DNA of 39,590 nt from CAG-390 sp045543615 (GCA_045543615.1 JAZPXL010000050.1:1-39590); one strand, 5' to 3'. Positions 6,952 to 17,247 are shown, counted from the first letter of the stretch. Notes: generated by a model not told the origin, from the sequence alone. Translations and numbers: made by a program.

Positions 6952-8911
6952 CGCAAGCTCCTCTTTTCTTCGTCTTAAGAATCGCAAACTCGCCCCATCC
7001 AAGCTCAATATCACCCTCCACCATCTTGTCACAATAGAGGTCGATCATTCCATCGGCTTTGACGGTGTGTGCCTCTCTCGCCATATTAACAGCAACAAGC
7101 ACATACTCATCTGCGTTTTTCTGTCTCTTATATTCTACAAATCCACCGTCTACGGCAACAAACTCAAACTCGCCACCGGCAAATGCGTCCTCGGCACGTC
7201 TTATCTCGCCAAGCCGTCTGTAATGGGAGAGCAAGCTCTCGTCAATTCTCTTCCACGGCATCGGATAACGGCAGAACGGGTCACCAAGTCCCTCGCATCC
7301 TACCTCGTCGCCGTAATAAACGCAGGGGAAGCCAAAGAGTGTGTACTGCATTGCAGAAACTGCACGCAACAGCTTAAGTCCTCTTGCCCGTGCCGCCACT
7401 GTCAGCGCAAACTCTGCTCTCTGTCGGTTTGGTACAAATGCGTTTCGCAGAGCACCCTCTCTGTCACCAAGCAGCGTCAGCACCCTCTCTGTATCGTGAG
7501 TGCCTATAACATTCATCAGCGACGCTGAAATCTCCCTTGGATATGAGGAATACAGCTCTCTTATCTCTCGTGCGAACGCCTCGCCGTCACCACTTGATGC
7601 ATAGTCAAGCAAAGCCTTTCTTGTCGGGTAATTCATCACGCTATCAAGCTGCTTACCTCTGAAATATCGTCTTCTCTTGCCGTAAGCAATCTTGTCCGAT
7701 GCGTTTTCCCAAACCTCGCCTATAAGCACGCTGTCGCTCTTTACCTGTCTTGTGCGTCTCTTCAGCTCAAAAAGGAACTCATCGGGAAGCTCATCAGCGA
7801 CATCAAGTCGCCAGCCGTCGGCACCCAATAGCAGATGATGCTCTGCCACACCACCTCTGCCCGTGAAAAACTCACGGCATTCAGCCTTATGTGTGTTGAG
7901 CCTTGGCAAAATCGGGATGCCCCACCAACAAACATACGGTGCGTCTCCCTCTCGCATAGGCTCTCTGAAATCATACCAGCCGTGGTATTTTGAGCTCTCG
8001 TTTTCTGCGCTGACTCCCCATCTTTCGTATTTATCAAAATATATACTGTCGTCTCCCGTGTGATTGAAAACGCCGTCAAGGATAATTCTCATTCCCCTCT
8101 TGTGCGCCTCATCTGCAAGCACCGAAAACGCCTCGTCTCCTCCAAAGCCCTCATCGACCTTGAAATAATCCGAGGTATCGTATTTATGATTGCTTACCGA
8201 CTTGAATATCGGAGACAGATATATCACGCTGACACCAAGCGAGCGCAGATAATCAAGCTCCTCGACAACTCCCCAAAGGTTGCCCCCGAAGAAAACGTTG
8301 TTCTTTACGGGTGCGCCTCTGTATTCGGCGTATTGAGGAACTCCACCGTCCCAATCCTCGTCAATAACAGCTCCGTCACCAAATCGAACTTTGCCCTTGC
8401 CTCTTTTGAAGCGATCGACAAAGATGTGGTACATAATACCACTACCAAGCCACGAAGGAACAGAGATATCCTTGTCGCACAGAAGCAGACGGAACTCACG
8501 CCAGCCCTCACGAACAAGTGTAAAGCTTACGTTGTCTATACTGCTTGCGATAAGCTCTTCTTTTCCGCAAACAAATATATAAGTATAGTAAAAAAGCCCC
8601 GAGCCACTCTCTCCGCAAAGGGCGGCGGTATCGAGGTTCAGCCTGTATTCGTCATTGTCAAGCTCGCTTGAGATATACTCAAAGTATATCTTTTGTGCAT
8701 CGGGACAAAGTCCCTCCTCACCCTCTGCCAGCGTATCACGCCTGATGCACAGGCACATCTCCGTCACTCCGAGCGAGCGTGGAACAATAGCACATAGCTC
8801 CACCTGCTCACCCGTGGTGAACGCTGAAAGCAAGCTTGCGTCCTGCCCCCCACACCTTTTTGTGATGTGTGGCAGAGCAGGAGCTTTTTCATAAGCAAAT
8901 CTTGCAAGCAT
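6935..8911 (-). CDS. GH13 alpha-amylase family enzyme, neopullulanase/cyclomaltodextrinase-like
   Basis: A 658-residue cytosolic alpha-glucan hydrolase. Residues about 1-140 form an N-terminal beta domain, as in neopullulanase-type enzymes. The (beta/alpha)8 barrel follows with all four GH13 regions: DGVFNH (279-284), GWRLDVADE with nucleophile Asp370, EVWE with acid/base Glu399, and GTHDTER with Asp473. There is no signal peptide, which fits debranching or trimming of stored glycogen or imported maltodextrin. It lies 16 nt after glgP. No good ribosome binding site precedes the ATG, so coupling to glgP is likely. Exact specificity (neopullulanase, maltogenic amylase or debranching) cannot be fixed from sequence. 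Confidence 0.92.
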   Translation of the reverse strand: MLARFAYEKAPALPHITKRCGGQDASLLSAFTTGEQVELCAIVPRSLGVTEMCLCIRRDTLAEGEEGLCPDAQKIYFEYISSELDNDEYRLNLDTAALCGESGSGLFYYTYIFVCGKEELIASSIDNVSFTLVREGWREFRLLLCDKDISVPSWLGSGIMYHIFVDRFKRGKGKVRFGDGAVIDEDWDGGVPQYAEYRGAPVKNNVFFGGNLWGVVEELDYLRSLGVSVIYLSPIFKSVSNHKYDTSDYFKVDEGFGGDEAFSVLADEAHKRGMRIILDGVFNHTGDDSIYFDKYERWGVSAENESSKYHGWYDFREPMREGDAPYVCWWGIPILPRLNTHKAECREFFTGRGGVAEHHLLLGADGWRLDVADELPDEFLFELKRRTRQVKSDSVLIGEVWENASDKIAYGKRRRYFRGKQLDSVMNYPTRKALLDYASSGDGEAFAREIRELYSSYPREISASLMNVIGTHDTERVLTLLGDREGALRNAFVPNRQRAEFALTVAARARGLKLLRAVSAMQYTLFGFPCVYYGDEVGCEGLGDPFCRYPMPWKRIDESLLSHYRRLGEIRRAEDAFAGGEFEFVAVDGGFVEYKRQKNADEYVLVAVNMAREAHTVKADGMIDLYCDKMVEGDIELGWGEFAILKTKKRGACDGLLE

Positions 8912-8927
8912 ATTCTGAAATATTAGT

Positions 8928-11360
8928 TTATTTGATAGGTGTTATGGGAGAAAGCGACCAAATACCGTTTGCATAATCGGTAACTGCACGGTCAGCAGCA
9001 AAGAATCCACCATTTGCTATATTAATAAGCGAACGGCGGCTCCACGCTGTACGATCGAGATAATCTCTGTACATCTGCTCGTGAGCAAGACGGTAGGAAT
9101 CGAAATCTGCAAGGCACATATAAGGATCGGCAACGCCGTGACCTGCTATGAGATATGCGCCGATATCTGCAAAGGACTCACCTGCAAAACCTACGCTGAG
9201 TCTGTCAACGATGCGATGGAGCTTATCGTTTCTTGCATAGTAGAGCGCAGAATTGTAGCCTGACAGCCAAAGCTCATCAACCTCGGATGCTGTCATACCG
9301 AAGATATAGATGTTCTCGTGTCCGACAGCTGCCGCCATCTCTACATTTGCTCCGTCAAGCGTACCTATTGTAAGTGCGCCGTTGAGCATCAGCTTCATAC
9401 AGCCCGTTCCACTCGCCTCTTTACCTGCAAGTGAGATCTGCTGGCTTATTTCAGCTGCAGGAATGAGACATTCAGCTGCGCTTACATTGTAGTCCTCAAG
9501 GAATACAACACGAAGCTTTTCTCTCACTCTCGGATTTGCCTCAATTTCCTTTGAGAGCATACAGATAAGCTGAATAATTCTCTTTGCCATCTGGTATCCG
9601 GGAGCCGCCTTAGCACCGAAGATAAAGGTGCGAGGATAAATATCAGCATCGGGATTGTCGCAAAGATCAAGATAAAGACCTATGATATTGAGCACGTTGA
9701 GAAGCTGACGCTTGTATTCGTGCAGTCTCTTGATCTGTACGTCAAATACAGAGTGCGTGTCAAGCGTAACGCCTGTTCTTGCGTACACAAAGTCTGCAAA
9801 TGCAGCTTTGTTGTCGTGCTTGATTCCACGGAGTCGCTCAAGAACTGCGCTGTCGTCAGCGTATGCGTTGAGGGATGAGAGAAGCGTGGGATCTTTACGA
9901 TATCCCGTTCCTATTGTCTCGTCAAGCAGAGCTGCAAGTCCCTTCGAGGAATAGCACATCCAACGGCGATGCGCAATACCGTTCGTTACGTTGGTAAATC
10001 TCTCGGGATACATTCTGTAAAAATCCTTGAAGATGGAGTCAACAAGAATCTGTGAATGGAGCTTTGAAACTCCGTTGATATGGTGCGAGCCGATAACAGC
10101 AAGGTTAGCCATACGAACAGCACCGTAGCCGATGATGCTCATTGAGGAAATTCTGTTCCAGTTGCCGGGGAATCTCTCCCAAGCTTCCTTGCAGAAACGC
10201 TCGTTGATCTCCTTGACTATCATATAAATTCTCGGGAGACGGAAACGGAAGAGATCCTCGCTCCAGGTCTCGAGAGCCTCGGGCATTACGGTATGGTTGG
10301 TATACGACATTGTTCTTGTGGTGATGCTCCACGCATCCTCCCAGGAGAAGCAATAATCGTCGATGAGTATACGCATAAGCTCGGGTATACAAAGTGCCGG
10401 ATGAGTATCGTTGATGTGGATAGCTACCTTATCGGGAAGATTGTCAAGTCTGCGATAAACTGCCATATGGTCACGGATGATGCTCTGCACTGATGCAGAA
10501 ACAAGGAAATACTGCTGTGTGAGTCTGAGCAGCTTACCCTCCGTGTGATTGTCAGAGGGATAGAGCACCTTGGAGATGATCTCAGCTGAGCTGCTCTCCT
10601 CTACTGCACGGGTGTACTGTCCCTGTGTGAAAAGTCCCATATTGAATGAGTGAACATCTCTTGCACGCCACAGACGAAGCCTGTTTACAGCAGAGCTGTC
10701 GCCGCCCGAGATCATCATATCGTACGGAACTGCCTCAACGTCCTCTGTGTCCTCATAGCCTATCTCAAGCCTTCCATTCTTCCACTCTTCTCTGACTCGT
10801 CCGCCCATTCTTACTCTGAACACACGGTCAGTTCTCGGCACGAGCCATACCTCGCCACCGGGAAGCCAATCATCAGGAAGCTCTACCTGAAGGCCATCTA
10901 TGATCTTCTGCTTGAAAAGTCCGTATTCATAGCAGATGGAAAATCCGCAAGCAGGATAATCAAGGGATGTCAGGGAGTCCATAAAGCAAGCGGCAAGTCT
11001 GCCAAGACCACCGTTGCCAAGTCCTGCATCGGGCTCACACTCATAAAGCTCGTCAAGAGACATTCCCATCTCAGAAAGAGCCTTTGTGTATGCGTCCTCA
11101 AGACCAAGATTGCAGATATTTGTCTTGAGCGAACGGCCAAGAAGAAATTCCATACACATATAGTATACTCTTTTGCCGCCCTGCTTTCTGACCTCAGCAC
11201 CGTACTCCGAGCTTTTCTCGGCAAGGATATCCTTAATAGTTCCTACGGTTGCCTTGTACATCTGTTCACGTGTTGCATCAGCTGACGATGCGCCGTAGAG
11301 GCGTGACAGCTTCTGCTCGATATTTGCTTTTACTTCGTTTGCGCTTGGATTGAATTTCAC
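8928..11360 (-). CDS. glgP: Glycogen/maltodextrin phosphorylase
   Basis: An 810-residue GT35 enzyme that phosphorolyses alpha-1,4-glucan to glucose-1-phosphate. The PLP-binding lysine sits in GTGCMKLMLNG (Lys656), and GNGGLGRLAACFMDS and NDTHPAL are typical family segments. The open frame extends to a TTG at 11399, but GGAGGAA lies 7 nt before a GTG at 11360, giving an N terminus (MKFNPSANEV) like other phosphorylases, so GTG is chosen. It is the fifth gene of the glg operon, 35 nt after glgA. The length is normal for the family. It acts opposite to GlgA in storage turnover. Confidence 0.96.
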   Translation of the reverse strand: MKFNPSANEVKANIEQKLSRLYGASSADATREQMYKATVGTIKDILAEKSSEYGAEVRKQGGKRVYYMCMEFLLGRSLKTNICNLGLEDAYTKALSEMGMSLDELYECEPDAGLGNGGLGRLAACFMDSLTSLDYPACGFSICYEYGLFKQKIIDGLQVELPDDWLPGGEVWLVPRTDRVFRVRMGGRVREEWKNGRLEIGYEDTEDVEAVPYDMMISGGDSSAVNRLRLWRARDVHSFNMGLFTQGQYTRAVEESSSAEIISKVLYPSDNHTEGKLLRLTQQYFLVSASVQSIIRDHMAVYRRLDNLPDKVAIHINDTHPALCIPELMRILIDDYCFSWEDAWSITTRTMSYTNHTVMPEALETWSEDLFRFRLPRIYMIVKEINERFCKEAWERFPGNWNRISSMSIIGYGAVRMANLAVIGSHHINGVSKLHSQILVDSIFKDFYRMYPERFTNVTNGIAHRRWMCYSSKGLAALLDETIGTGYRKDPTLLSSLNAYADDSAVLERLRGIKHDNKAAFADFVYARTGVTLDTHSVFDVQIKRLHEYKRQLLNVLNIIGLYLDLCDNPDADIYPRTFIFGAKAAPGYQMAKRIIQLICMLSKEIEANPRVREKLRVVFLEDYNVSAAECLIPAAEISQQISLAGKEASGTGCMKLMLNGALTIGTLDGANVEMAAAVGHENIYIFGMTASEVDELWLSGYNSALYYARNDKLHRIVDRLSVGFAGESFADIGAYLIAGHGVADPYMCLADFDSYRLAHEQMYRDYLDRTAWSRRSLINIANGGFFAADRAVTDYANGIWSLSPITPIK

Positions 11361-11395
11361 TTTAACTTCCTCCGGTAATGCTTTCCTGTACACTC

Positions 11396-12829
11396 TCAAA
11401 GTGTCTTATATAATTCTATATATTTATCCGCCGAGGCTGCCCAGGAAAAGTCAACCGACATAATTTTTTCGACGAATTTTGAGCGTTTGCCACCATCTGC
11501 CCAAAGTGCAGATGCTGCAACTGTTCTCTCGTAAAGCTCTGCGGCACTGTATCCCGCAAAGGTAAAGCCGTTGCCCATCATCTCGCCGTCCTTCTCCCAA
11601 TACGGAGCGATGGAATCGGCAAGTCCACCCGTCTCACGAACTACGGGAATAGCTCCATAGCGTGAAGCTATCATCTGCGACAGTCCACACGGCTCGCTCT
11701 TGGAGGGCATCATAAAGATGTCCGTAGCGGCATATATGCGACGGGACAGGTCACGGTCATAGGCTATGAGCGCACGGACGCTCTGTGGACGCTCTGCCTC
11801 AAGCTGACGGAAGAACTCCTCATATCTCGCCTCGCCCTTGCCAAGAACAACAAGCTGTGCGCCCGTGGTGTCAAGTATGCCACGGATTGCCTCGCAGACA
11901 ATGTCAAGTCCCTTGTGCGACGCCAGACGTGTGATAAGCGAGATTACGGGTGTGTCCATCTCATCGGGGAGTGCAAGGTCTGCTCTGAGCGAGGAGCGAC
12001 AAGCGTATTTTCCATCTACGTTTCCTGCGCTGTAATTCTCCTCGAGCACTCTGTCAGTCTCAGGATTGTAATACTCATAGTCAATACCGTTGAGTATTCC
12101 ACAAACCTTTTCTCTGTTTCTGAGAAGAACATGGTAAAGTCCGTGTGAGTATTCGGGAGTCATAATCTCCTCGGAGTATCTCGGGCTTACCGTAGTTACT
12201 CTCTCTGCGCACTCAATTGCGCCCTTCATAAGATTAATGCATCCGTCATATTCAAGCACGCCTCTGTCACTCTCGGAAAGTGCGAACACGTCTCCAAGAA
12301 TGAAGAAATCGTATTTGCCCTGGTACTCGATATTGTGGATGGTGAACACACGGCGAATGGTGGCGTATCTCTCATCCCGGGAATATTTCTGACGGAGATA
12401 AACCATAGTCAGAGCCGCCTGCCAATCGTGTGCGTGAAGCACGTCAGGGAAGAAATCGAGCACGCTAAGCATCTCGAGGACGGCTGTTGAGAAATAAGCA
12501 TATCTCTCGCCGTCATCGTAATGTCCGTAAAGTCCCTCACGGGCAAAATAATATTCGTTGTCAATAAAGTAATAGGTTACGCCGTCCTTACACAGACTGT
12601 AAACTCCACAATACTGCTCTCTCCAGGCAAGACGAACCGTAAAGCTTGCTTCAAGCTTCATCTCCTCTCGCCATCTCGCACCCACTGCGCTGTAAAGTGG
12701 CATAACCACTCTTACGTCAAGTGAAGCTGCGGCAAGTGCCGTCGGGAGTGAGCCGAGGACGTCGCCGAGTCCGCCTGTTGCGGCAAACGGCATTACCTCT
12801 GCGCCTACAAAAAGAATGCTTTTTTTCAT
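11396..12829 (-). CDS. glgA: Glycogen synthase (ADP-glucose, GT5)
   Basis: A 477-residue GT5 enzyme that transfers glucose from ADP-glucose to growing alpha-1,4-glucan. The N-terminal Rossmann domain carries TGGLGDVLGSLP (18-29) and HAHDWQ (132-137). The C-terminal domain has the R301/K306 pair (ITRLASHKG) and SEPCGLSQ with Glu379. The usual lysine of the KTGGL motif is Ala17 here; I believe some clostridial enzymes share this. The start has AAGGTGA 5 nt upstream. The gene follows glgD by 9 nt. The length is normal. Confidence 0.95.
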   Translation of the reverse strand: MKKSILFVGAEVMPFAATGGLGDVLGSLPTALAAASLDVRVVMPLYSAVGARWREEMKLEASFTVRLAWREQYCGVYSLCKDGVTYYFIDNEYYFAREGLYGHYDDGERYAYFSTAVLEMLSVLDFFPDVLHAHDWQAALTMVYLRQKYSRDERYATIRRVFTIHNIEYQGKYDFFILGDVFALSESDRGVLEYDGCINLMKGAIECAERVTTVSPRYSEEIMTPEYSHGLYHVLLRNREKVCGILNGIDYEYYNPETDRVLEENYSAGNVDGKYACRSSLRADLALPDEMDTPVISLITRLASHKGLDIVCEAIRGILDTTGAQLVVLGKGEARYEEFFRQLEAERPQSVRALIAYDRDLSRRIYAATDIFMMPSKSEPCGLSQMIASRYGAIPVVRETGGLADSIAPYWEKDGEMMGNGFTFAGYSAAELYERTVAASALWADGGKRSKFVEKIMSVDFSWAASADKYIELYKTL

Positions 12830-12838
12830 TTTTTCACC

Positions 12839-13972
12839 TTATACCATCATACCCTTACCGATGAAGAACGGCATTGTGCTGTGTCCCGACAGCACTCTGG
12901 TATCTCTGATAACTGCATTTTTGTCTGTGATTACACAATTGAGCGTTACATCCTGACCTACGTATGTGTCCTGAAGCAGAATGGAGTTGCGAACAGTAGT
13001 GCCACGGCCAATCTTGACTCCACGGAAGATCACGCAGTTTTCAACCTCACCCTCAATTACGCAGCCGTCTGCGATGAGAGAGTTGCGAACACGTGAGCCC
13101 TCGTGATAGAGTGTGGGCGCAGAGTTACGAACCTTTGTGTAAACAGGACGGCCGTTTTCGCCAAAGAGTGCCTGCCTCGCCTCTCCACCAAGAAGCTGCA
13201 TCGAGCAATCGAAATATCCGACAAGCGAGTTGATGAGAGAATAATATCCATCATAACGATATGCACGGTAATTTGCCTTTCCGATATTCCTTGATATTAT
13301 GTCACGGAAGAAGCTGGTATATCCGTGTGCCGCTGCATCATTGAGGATCATAAGCAGATAACGGCGTGTAATTACCATAATATTTGTGCAGATGTCAAAG
13401 CTTCCACTTACATTGGGAGAATACTCAGTAGCATCAAGAATTGCTCCGTCCTCGCCAATTGTCATAATGGAATGACGCTCTGTAATGAAGTTGCCGCTGT
13501 CAACCCTCTTTGTAACACAGGTAATATCAGCACCCGTCTGTTCGTGCTGCTTGAGCACAAGAGAGAGGTCGATATTGCAAATTGTGTCGCAGTCGGAGAG
13601 AACAATGACGTCCTCTGTGCAACGGGAGATAAAATTCGTTACGCCGAGAAGTGCTTCAAGACGTGTGTTGTAAAGCGATTTAGGGCCTTTTGCATCAAAT
13701 GCTGTAATAAACGGGGGCAGAATTTTGATACCACCCGAGCGACGTGCAAGATCCCAGTCCTTACCCGTTCCGATATGGTCGAGAAGCGACTGATAGTTGT
13801 AATGCGTAATAATACCTATTTTGCTTATTCCCGAATTCACCATATTGGAGAGGGGAAAATCAATAAGTCTGTATCTGCCGCCAAAGGGTACGCTCGCCAT
13901 AGTGCGCAAGCCTGTAAGCTCAGGCAGACATTCGTCGTGTATGTTAGAGAAAATAAGACCGGCTGCTGTCAT
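12839..13972 (-). CDS. glgD: GlgD, non-catalytic ADP-glucose pyrophosphorylase subunit
   Basis: A 377-residue paralogue of GlgC. It keeps the nucleotidyltransferase fold (VPFGGRYRLIDFPLSNMVNSGI) and the C-terminal left-handed beta-helix (hexapeptide-like repeats, about 280-370). The glycine-rich pyrophosphorylase loop AGGxGSRL is replaced by FSNIHDECLPELTGLR, as in GlgD of Firmicutes. In that group GlgD is a regulatory partner that activates GlgC. The start has GGAGG 8 nt upstream. It lies between glgC and glgA, 36 nt after glgC, consistent with equal expression for a heterotetramer. Confidence 0.95.
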   Translation of the reverse strand: MTAAGLIFSNIHDECLPELTGLRTMASVPFGGRYRLIDFPLSNMVNSGISKIGIITHYNYQSLLDHIGTGKDWDLARRSGGIKILPPFITAFDAKGPKSLYNTRLEALLGVTNFISRCTEDVIVLSDCDTICNIDLSLVLKQHEQTGADITCVTKRVDSGNFITERHSIMTIGEDGAILDATEYSPNVSGSFDICTNIMVITRRYLLMILNDAAAHGYTSFFRDIISRNIGKANYRAYRYDGYYSLINSLVGYFDCSMQLLGGEARQALFGENGRPVYTKVRNSAPTLYHEGSRVRNSLIADGCVIEGEVENCVIFRGVKIGRGTTVRNSILLQDTYVGQDVTLNCVITDKNAVIRDTRVLSGHSTMPFFIGKGMMV

Positions 13973-14008
13973 AATGTTATCCTCCTTATTCTTATTAAAC
14001 TAAAGCTA

Positions 14009-15190
14009 TTACGCAGGATTGATCATCGCACCGGGTGCGACAACTGCATCACTCTCGATAGTAACGCCTGCTCCAACAACGGCAATCTCGCCACTTGTGC
14101 GAGGTCCACCAACCGAAGCACCCTCGCCAATCCTTACGGATGCGTCAATGATGGAATACTCAACTGTGGCATTCTCTCCGATCACAACATCCTCCATAAT
14201 GACAGAGTCAATAACTTTTGCACCGGGCATTACCTTGACACCGGGGCCGAGAACGGAGTTTCTGACCTCGCCATAGATCTCACAGCCCTCGGTTATTGAA
14301 GAGTTGCTGACGGTTGCTGCATCGTGAATAAAGTGAGGAGCACGGGAGCTGTGACGTGCATAAATACGCCATTTCTCGTCGCTGATCTTGAATACGGGAT
14401 CTTCACCAAGCATATCCATATTCGCTTCCCAGAGGGACGAGATAGTTCCGACATCCTTCCAATATCCACTAAAGGAATATGCATAAAGGCTCTCACCTGC
14501 ATCAAGCATTGCAGGGATGATGTTCTTACCGAAGTCGTTGCTCGACTGCTCGTTTGCGTTGTCAGCCTTGAGGTACGCCTCAAGCTTGTGACGGTTGAAG
14601 ATATAAATACCCATAGACGCACGTGTGCTGTCGGGATTCTTCGGCTTCTCAGAGAACTTCCAGATGCGACCGTCATCGTTTGCGCTCATAATACCAAATC
14701 GGCTTGCCTCCTCAAGAGGAACGTCGATGCAGGCAATTGTGCAGTCAGCACCGTTTTTCTTGTGGAAGTCAAGCATTGCTGCGTAGTCCATCTTGTATAT
14801 ATGGTCGCCCGAGAGCACGATAACATAGTCGGGATCAAACTGATCTATAAACTGAAGGTTCTGATAAATTGCGTTAGCTGTACCCTTGTACCAGTCAGCA
14901 CCGTCCTTACCCTGATAGGGGGGCAAGATCTTTACACCTCCCCAGTTACGGTCAAGATCCCACGGCAGACCGTTTCCGATATAGTCATTGAGCAAAAGAG
15001 GTTGATACTGTGTAAGCACACCCACTGTATCGATGCCTGAGTTTACACAGTTTGAGAGGGGGAAGTCGATAATGCGATACTTTCCTCCAAAGGAAACGGC
15101 GGGTTTTGCGAGTCTTGTGGTCAGCGCGTAGAGTCTGCTTCCCTGTCCGCCAGCAAGAAGCATTGCGACACATTCTTTCTTTCTGAACAT
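14009..15190 (-). CDS. glgC: Glucose-1-phosphate adenylyltransferase (catalytic subunit)
   Basis: A 393-residue enzyme that makes ADP-glucose from ATP and glucose-1-phosphate, the committed step of glycogen synthesis. The pyrophosphorylase loop LLAGGQGSRL (11-20) is intact. The sugar-phosphate segment GTANAIYQN, the SGDHIYKMDY metal/nucleotide motif and FSEKPK follow. The last about 110 residues are beta-helix repeats for oligomerisation. GGGAGGAA lies just upstream of the ATG. Second gene of the operon. Allosteric control is likely, but effectors cannot be read from sequence. Confidence 0.96.
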   Translation of the reverse strand: MFRKKECVAMLLAGGQGSRLYALTTRLAKPAVSFGGKYRIIDFPLSNCVNSGIDTVGVLTQYQPLLLNDYIGNGLPWDLDRNWGGVKILPPYQGKDGADWYKGTANAIYQNLQFIDQFDPDYVIVLSGDHIYKMDYAAMLDFHKKNGADCTIACIDVPLEEASRFGIMSANDDGRIWKFSEKPKNPDSTRASMGIYIFNRHKLEAYLKADNANEQSSNDFGKNIIPAMLDAGESLYAYSFSGYWKDVGTISSLWEANMDMLGEDPVFKISDEKWRIYARHSSRAPHFIHDAATVSNSSITEGCEIYGEVRNSVLGPGVKVMPGAKVIDSVIMEDVVIGENATVEYSIIDASVRIGEGASVGGPRTSGEIAVVGAGVTIESDAVVAPGAMINPA

Positions 15191-15228
15191 TGCTTATTCC
15201 TCCCTTTGGGATACAATTTTAAGTTCTT

Positions 15229-17172
15229 TTATAATGTCGGCTCGTTTGCCGTAAATGCAGTTTTGTTTTCCGTTCGCTCTGCGTCGTCCTCGCCCTCAAA
15301 CCTAAGTATGAGCGCACCGTGAGGCGCAAGCCTTAGCGCAATTGAGTGTTCCCGTCCGTGTGCGTACACGGGCTCGCTTTCAAGCACCTCTTCGTGAGAC
15401 ACTCCACCTCCACCGTACCGTAGTTGGTCCGAGGAGAAGATCTCTCTCCAGCGTCCATTATGCGGAACGCCTATACGATATTCAGGATAATACACGGGCG
15501 TGAAATTTATGAGCACAAGAAGTCTGCTCTCGCCGTCACTTCTTGCAAAAGCTATAACGCTTCCGTCCTTATTGTCGGCGTCGATCCATTCAAAGCCATC
15601 CCAGCCAAGATCTCTCTTCCAAAGCTCAGGAGATGCAAGGTAGGTGTGATTGAGGTCGGACACAAAATGCTGGAACTTTGCGTGCATTTCATAGTCGAGC
15701 AAGAACCATTCGATCTCACCCTCATAGTCCCACTCACGAAACTGTCCGATCTCGCATCCCATAAACAAGAGCTTTTTACCGGGGTGTGTCATCATATAAA
15801 CAAGTGTCGCTCTTGCACCTGCGAATTTATGCCAATAGTCACCGTGGAAGCGATCGAGATACGACTTTTTGCCGTGGACCACCTCATCGTGCGATATCGG
15901 GAGAACGTATTTTTCTCCGAATGAATAAACAAGTGAAAACGTCAGCTTATCGTGATGATATTTTCTGAAGAACGGATCGGTCTCTGCATACGCAAGCGTA
16001 TCGTTCATCCAACCCATATTCCACTTATACGTAAAGCCAAGTCCGTCCTCGCCCTCGCCTGTAAGATTGCCCCAGGTCGTCGACTCCTCGGCAATCATCA
16101 TAACCGAAGGATGCGCCCCCCTCATATGACCACAAAGCTTTTTGAAGAACGCGATAGCCTCAAGGCAACGGTTGTCACCGAATTCATTTGGTATCCATTC
16201 GCCAGGCTTTTTGTCATAGTCAAGATATAGCATTGATGCAACGGCATCAACACGAAGTCCATCAATGTGAAAGACCTCTGCCCAATAGTCAGCATTGGAA
16301 ATAAGGAACGCCTCAACCTCAGGTCTGCCAATGTCAAAACGCCTCGTTCCCCATCCACGATGCTCTATTCTGTCCCAACCCTGAAACTCATAAAGGGGCT
16401 TGCCGTCAAATTCGTAAAGTCCGTGTGCATCCTTTGGAAAATGCGCAGGAACCCAATCCATAATGATACCTATTCCACAACGGTGCGCTCTGTCGATAAA
16501 TGCACAAAGCTCGTCCGGCCGACCGTATCTTGCAGTCGGTGCATAATAGCCCGTGACCTGATAGCCCCAAGAGCCGTCAAAGGGATGCTCTGCTATCGGC
16601 ATAAGCTCAATATGCGTGTACCCCATCTGCTTGACATAGGGGAAAAGCTCATCGGCTATCTCGGAATATGAGAGGATCTCACCGTCCTCCCCTCTCTTCC
16701 ATGATGCAAGATGCACCTCGTAAATATTTATCGGTCTGTCATACTTTCTTGCGTGTGGACGCGTCTCCATCCATCTGCCGTCTCCCCACTCGTAATCTAA
16801 AGGATAGGAGCAGACAACGGACGCTGTCTCGGGAGGAAGCTCTGCTGCAAAGGCAAATGGGTCAGCCTTGAGGAGCACCCGTCCATCCTCCGTCTCAATT
16901 CTGTATTTATAAATTGTGCCGTCGGGGTAGCGTGGAAGCTCTGCTTCCCATATTCCCGCACCACTTGCAACACTCATAAAGCCGAGGGCTGATGCATCCT
17001 CACCCCAAGCGTTGAAGTCACCAACCACTCTGACGCTGCGAGCGTTTGGTGCCCATACACGAAAGACAAGGCTCTCTTTCTCATCGCCTACACAGGCGTG
17101 ACAACCAAGATATTCGTAAGCTTTGAAATTAGTTCCCTGATGGAAATAATACGCCGCAAGATTATCTCCCAT
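15229..17172 (-). CDS. glgB: 1,4-alpha-glucan branching enzyme
   Basis: A 647-residue GH13 branching enzyme that introduces alpha-1,6 branches into glycogen. It has a CBM48-type N-terminal domain (about 30-125, FRVWAPNARSVRVVGDFNAW). The barrel holds MDWVPAHFPKD (region I), DGLRVDAV with nucleophile Asp309, AEESTTW with acid/base Glu362, and SHDEVVHGKKS with Asp429. The C-terminal beta domain ends in an Arg/Glu-rich tail. The start at 17172 has AGAGGAGG 6 nt upstream; the frame continues to 17238 without such a site. First gene of the operon, directly behind the promoter. Confidence 0.96.
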   Translation of the reverse strand: MGDNLAAYYFHQGTNFKAYEYLGCHACVGDEKESLVFRVWAPNARSVRVVGDFNAWGEDASALGFMSVASGAGIWEAELPRYPDGTIYKYRIETEDGRVLLKADPFAFAAELPPETASVVCSYPLDYEWGDGRWMETRPHARKYDRPINIYEVHLASWKRGEDGEILSYSEIADELFPYVKQMGYTHIELMPIAEHPFDGSWGYQVTGYYAPTARYGRPDELCAFIDRAHRCGIGIIMDWVPAHFPKDAHGLYEFDGKPLYEFQGWDRIEHRGWGTRRFDIGRPEVEAFLISNADYWAEVFHIDGLRVDAVASMLYLDYDKKPGEWIPNEFGDNRCLEAIAFFKKLCGHMRGAHPSVMMIAEESTTWGNLTGEGEDGLGFTYKWNMGWMNDTLAYAETDPFFRKYHHDKLTFSLVYSFGEKYVLPISHDEVVHGKKSYLDRFHGDYWHKFAGARATLVYMMTHPGKKLLFMGCEIGQFREWDYEGEIEWFLLDYEMHAKFQHFVSDLNHTYLASPELWKRDLGWDGFEWIDADNKDGSVIAFARSDGESRLLVLINFTPVYYPEYRIGVPHNGRWREIFSSDQLRYGGGGVSHEEVLESEPVYAHGREHSIALRLAPHGALILRFEGEDDAERTENKTAFTANEPTL

Positions 17173-17247
17173 AGCCGTCCTCCTCTTTCTTCCACTCATA
17201 GTAGAGTAATTTGGAATTTTTCTACAATTTATATACATTCAATAATA

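Noticed and set aside
10650..11285. 211-residue plus-strand frame opposite glgP
   Set aside because: Antisense shadow of a well supported gene.
11361..11399. TTG start of glgP at 11399
   Set aside because: The GGAGGAA site lies inside that frame and fits the GTG at 11360.
13325..14299. 324-residue plus-strand frame opposite glgD
   Set aside because: It is Cys/Asn/Arg-rich shadow sequence of glgD and glgC on the other strand, with no family resemblance.
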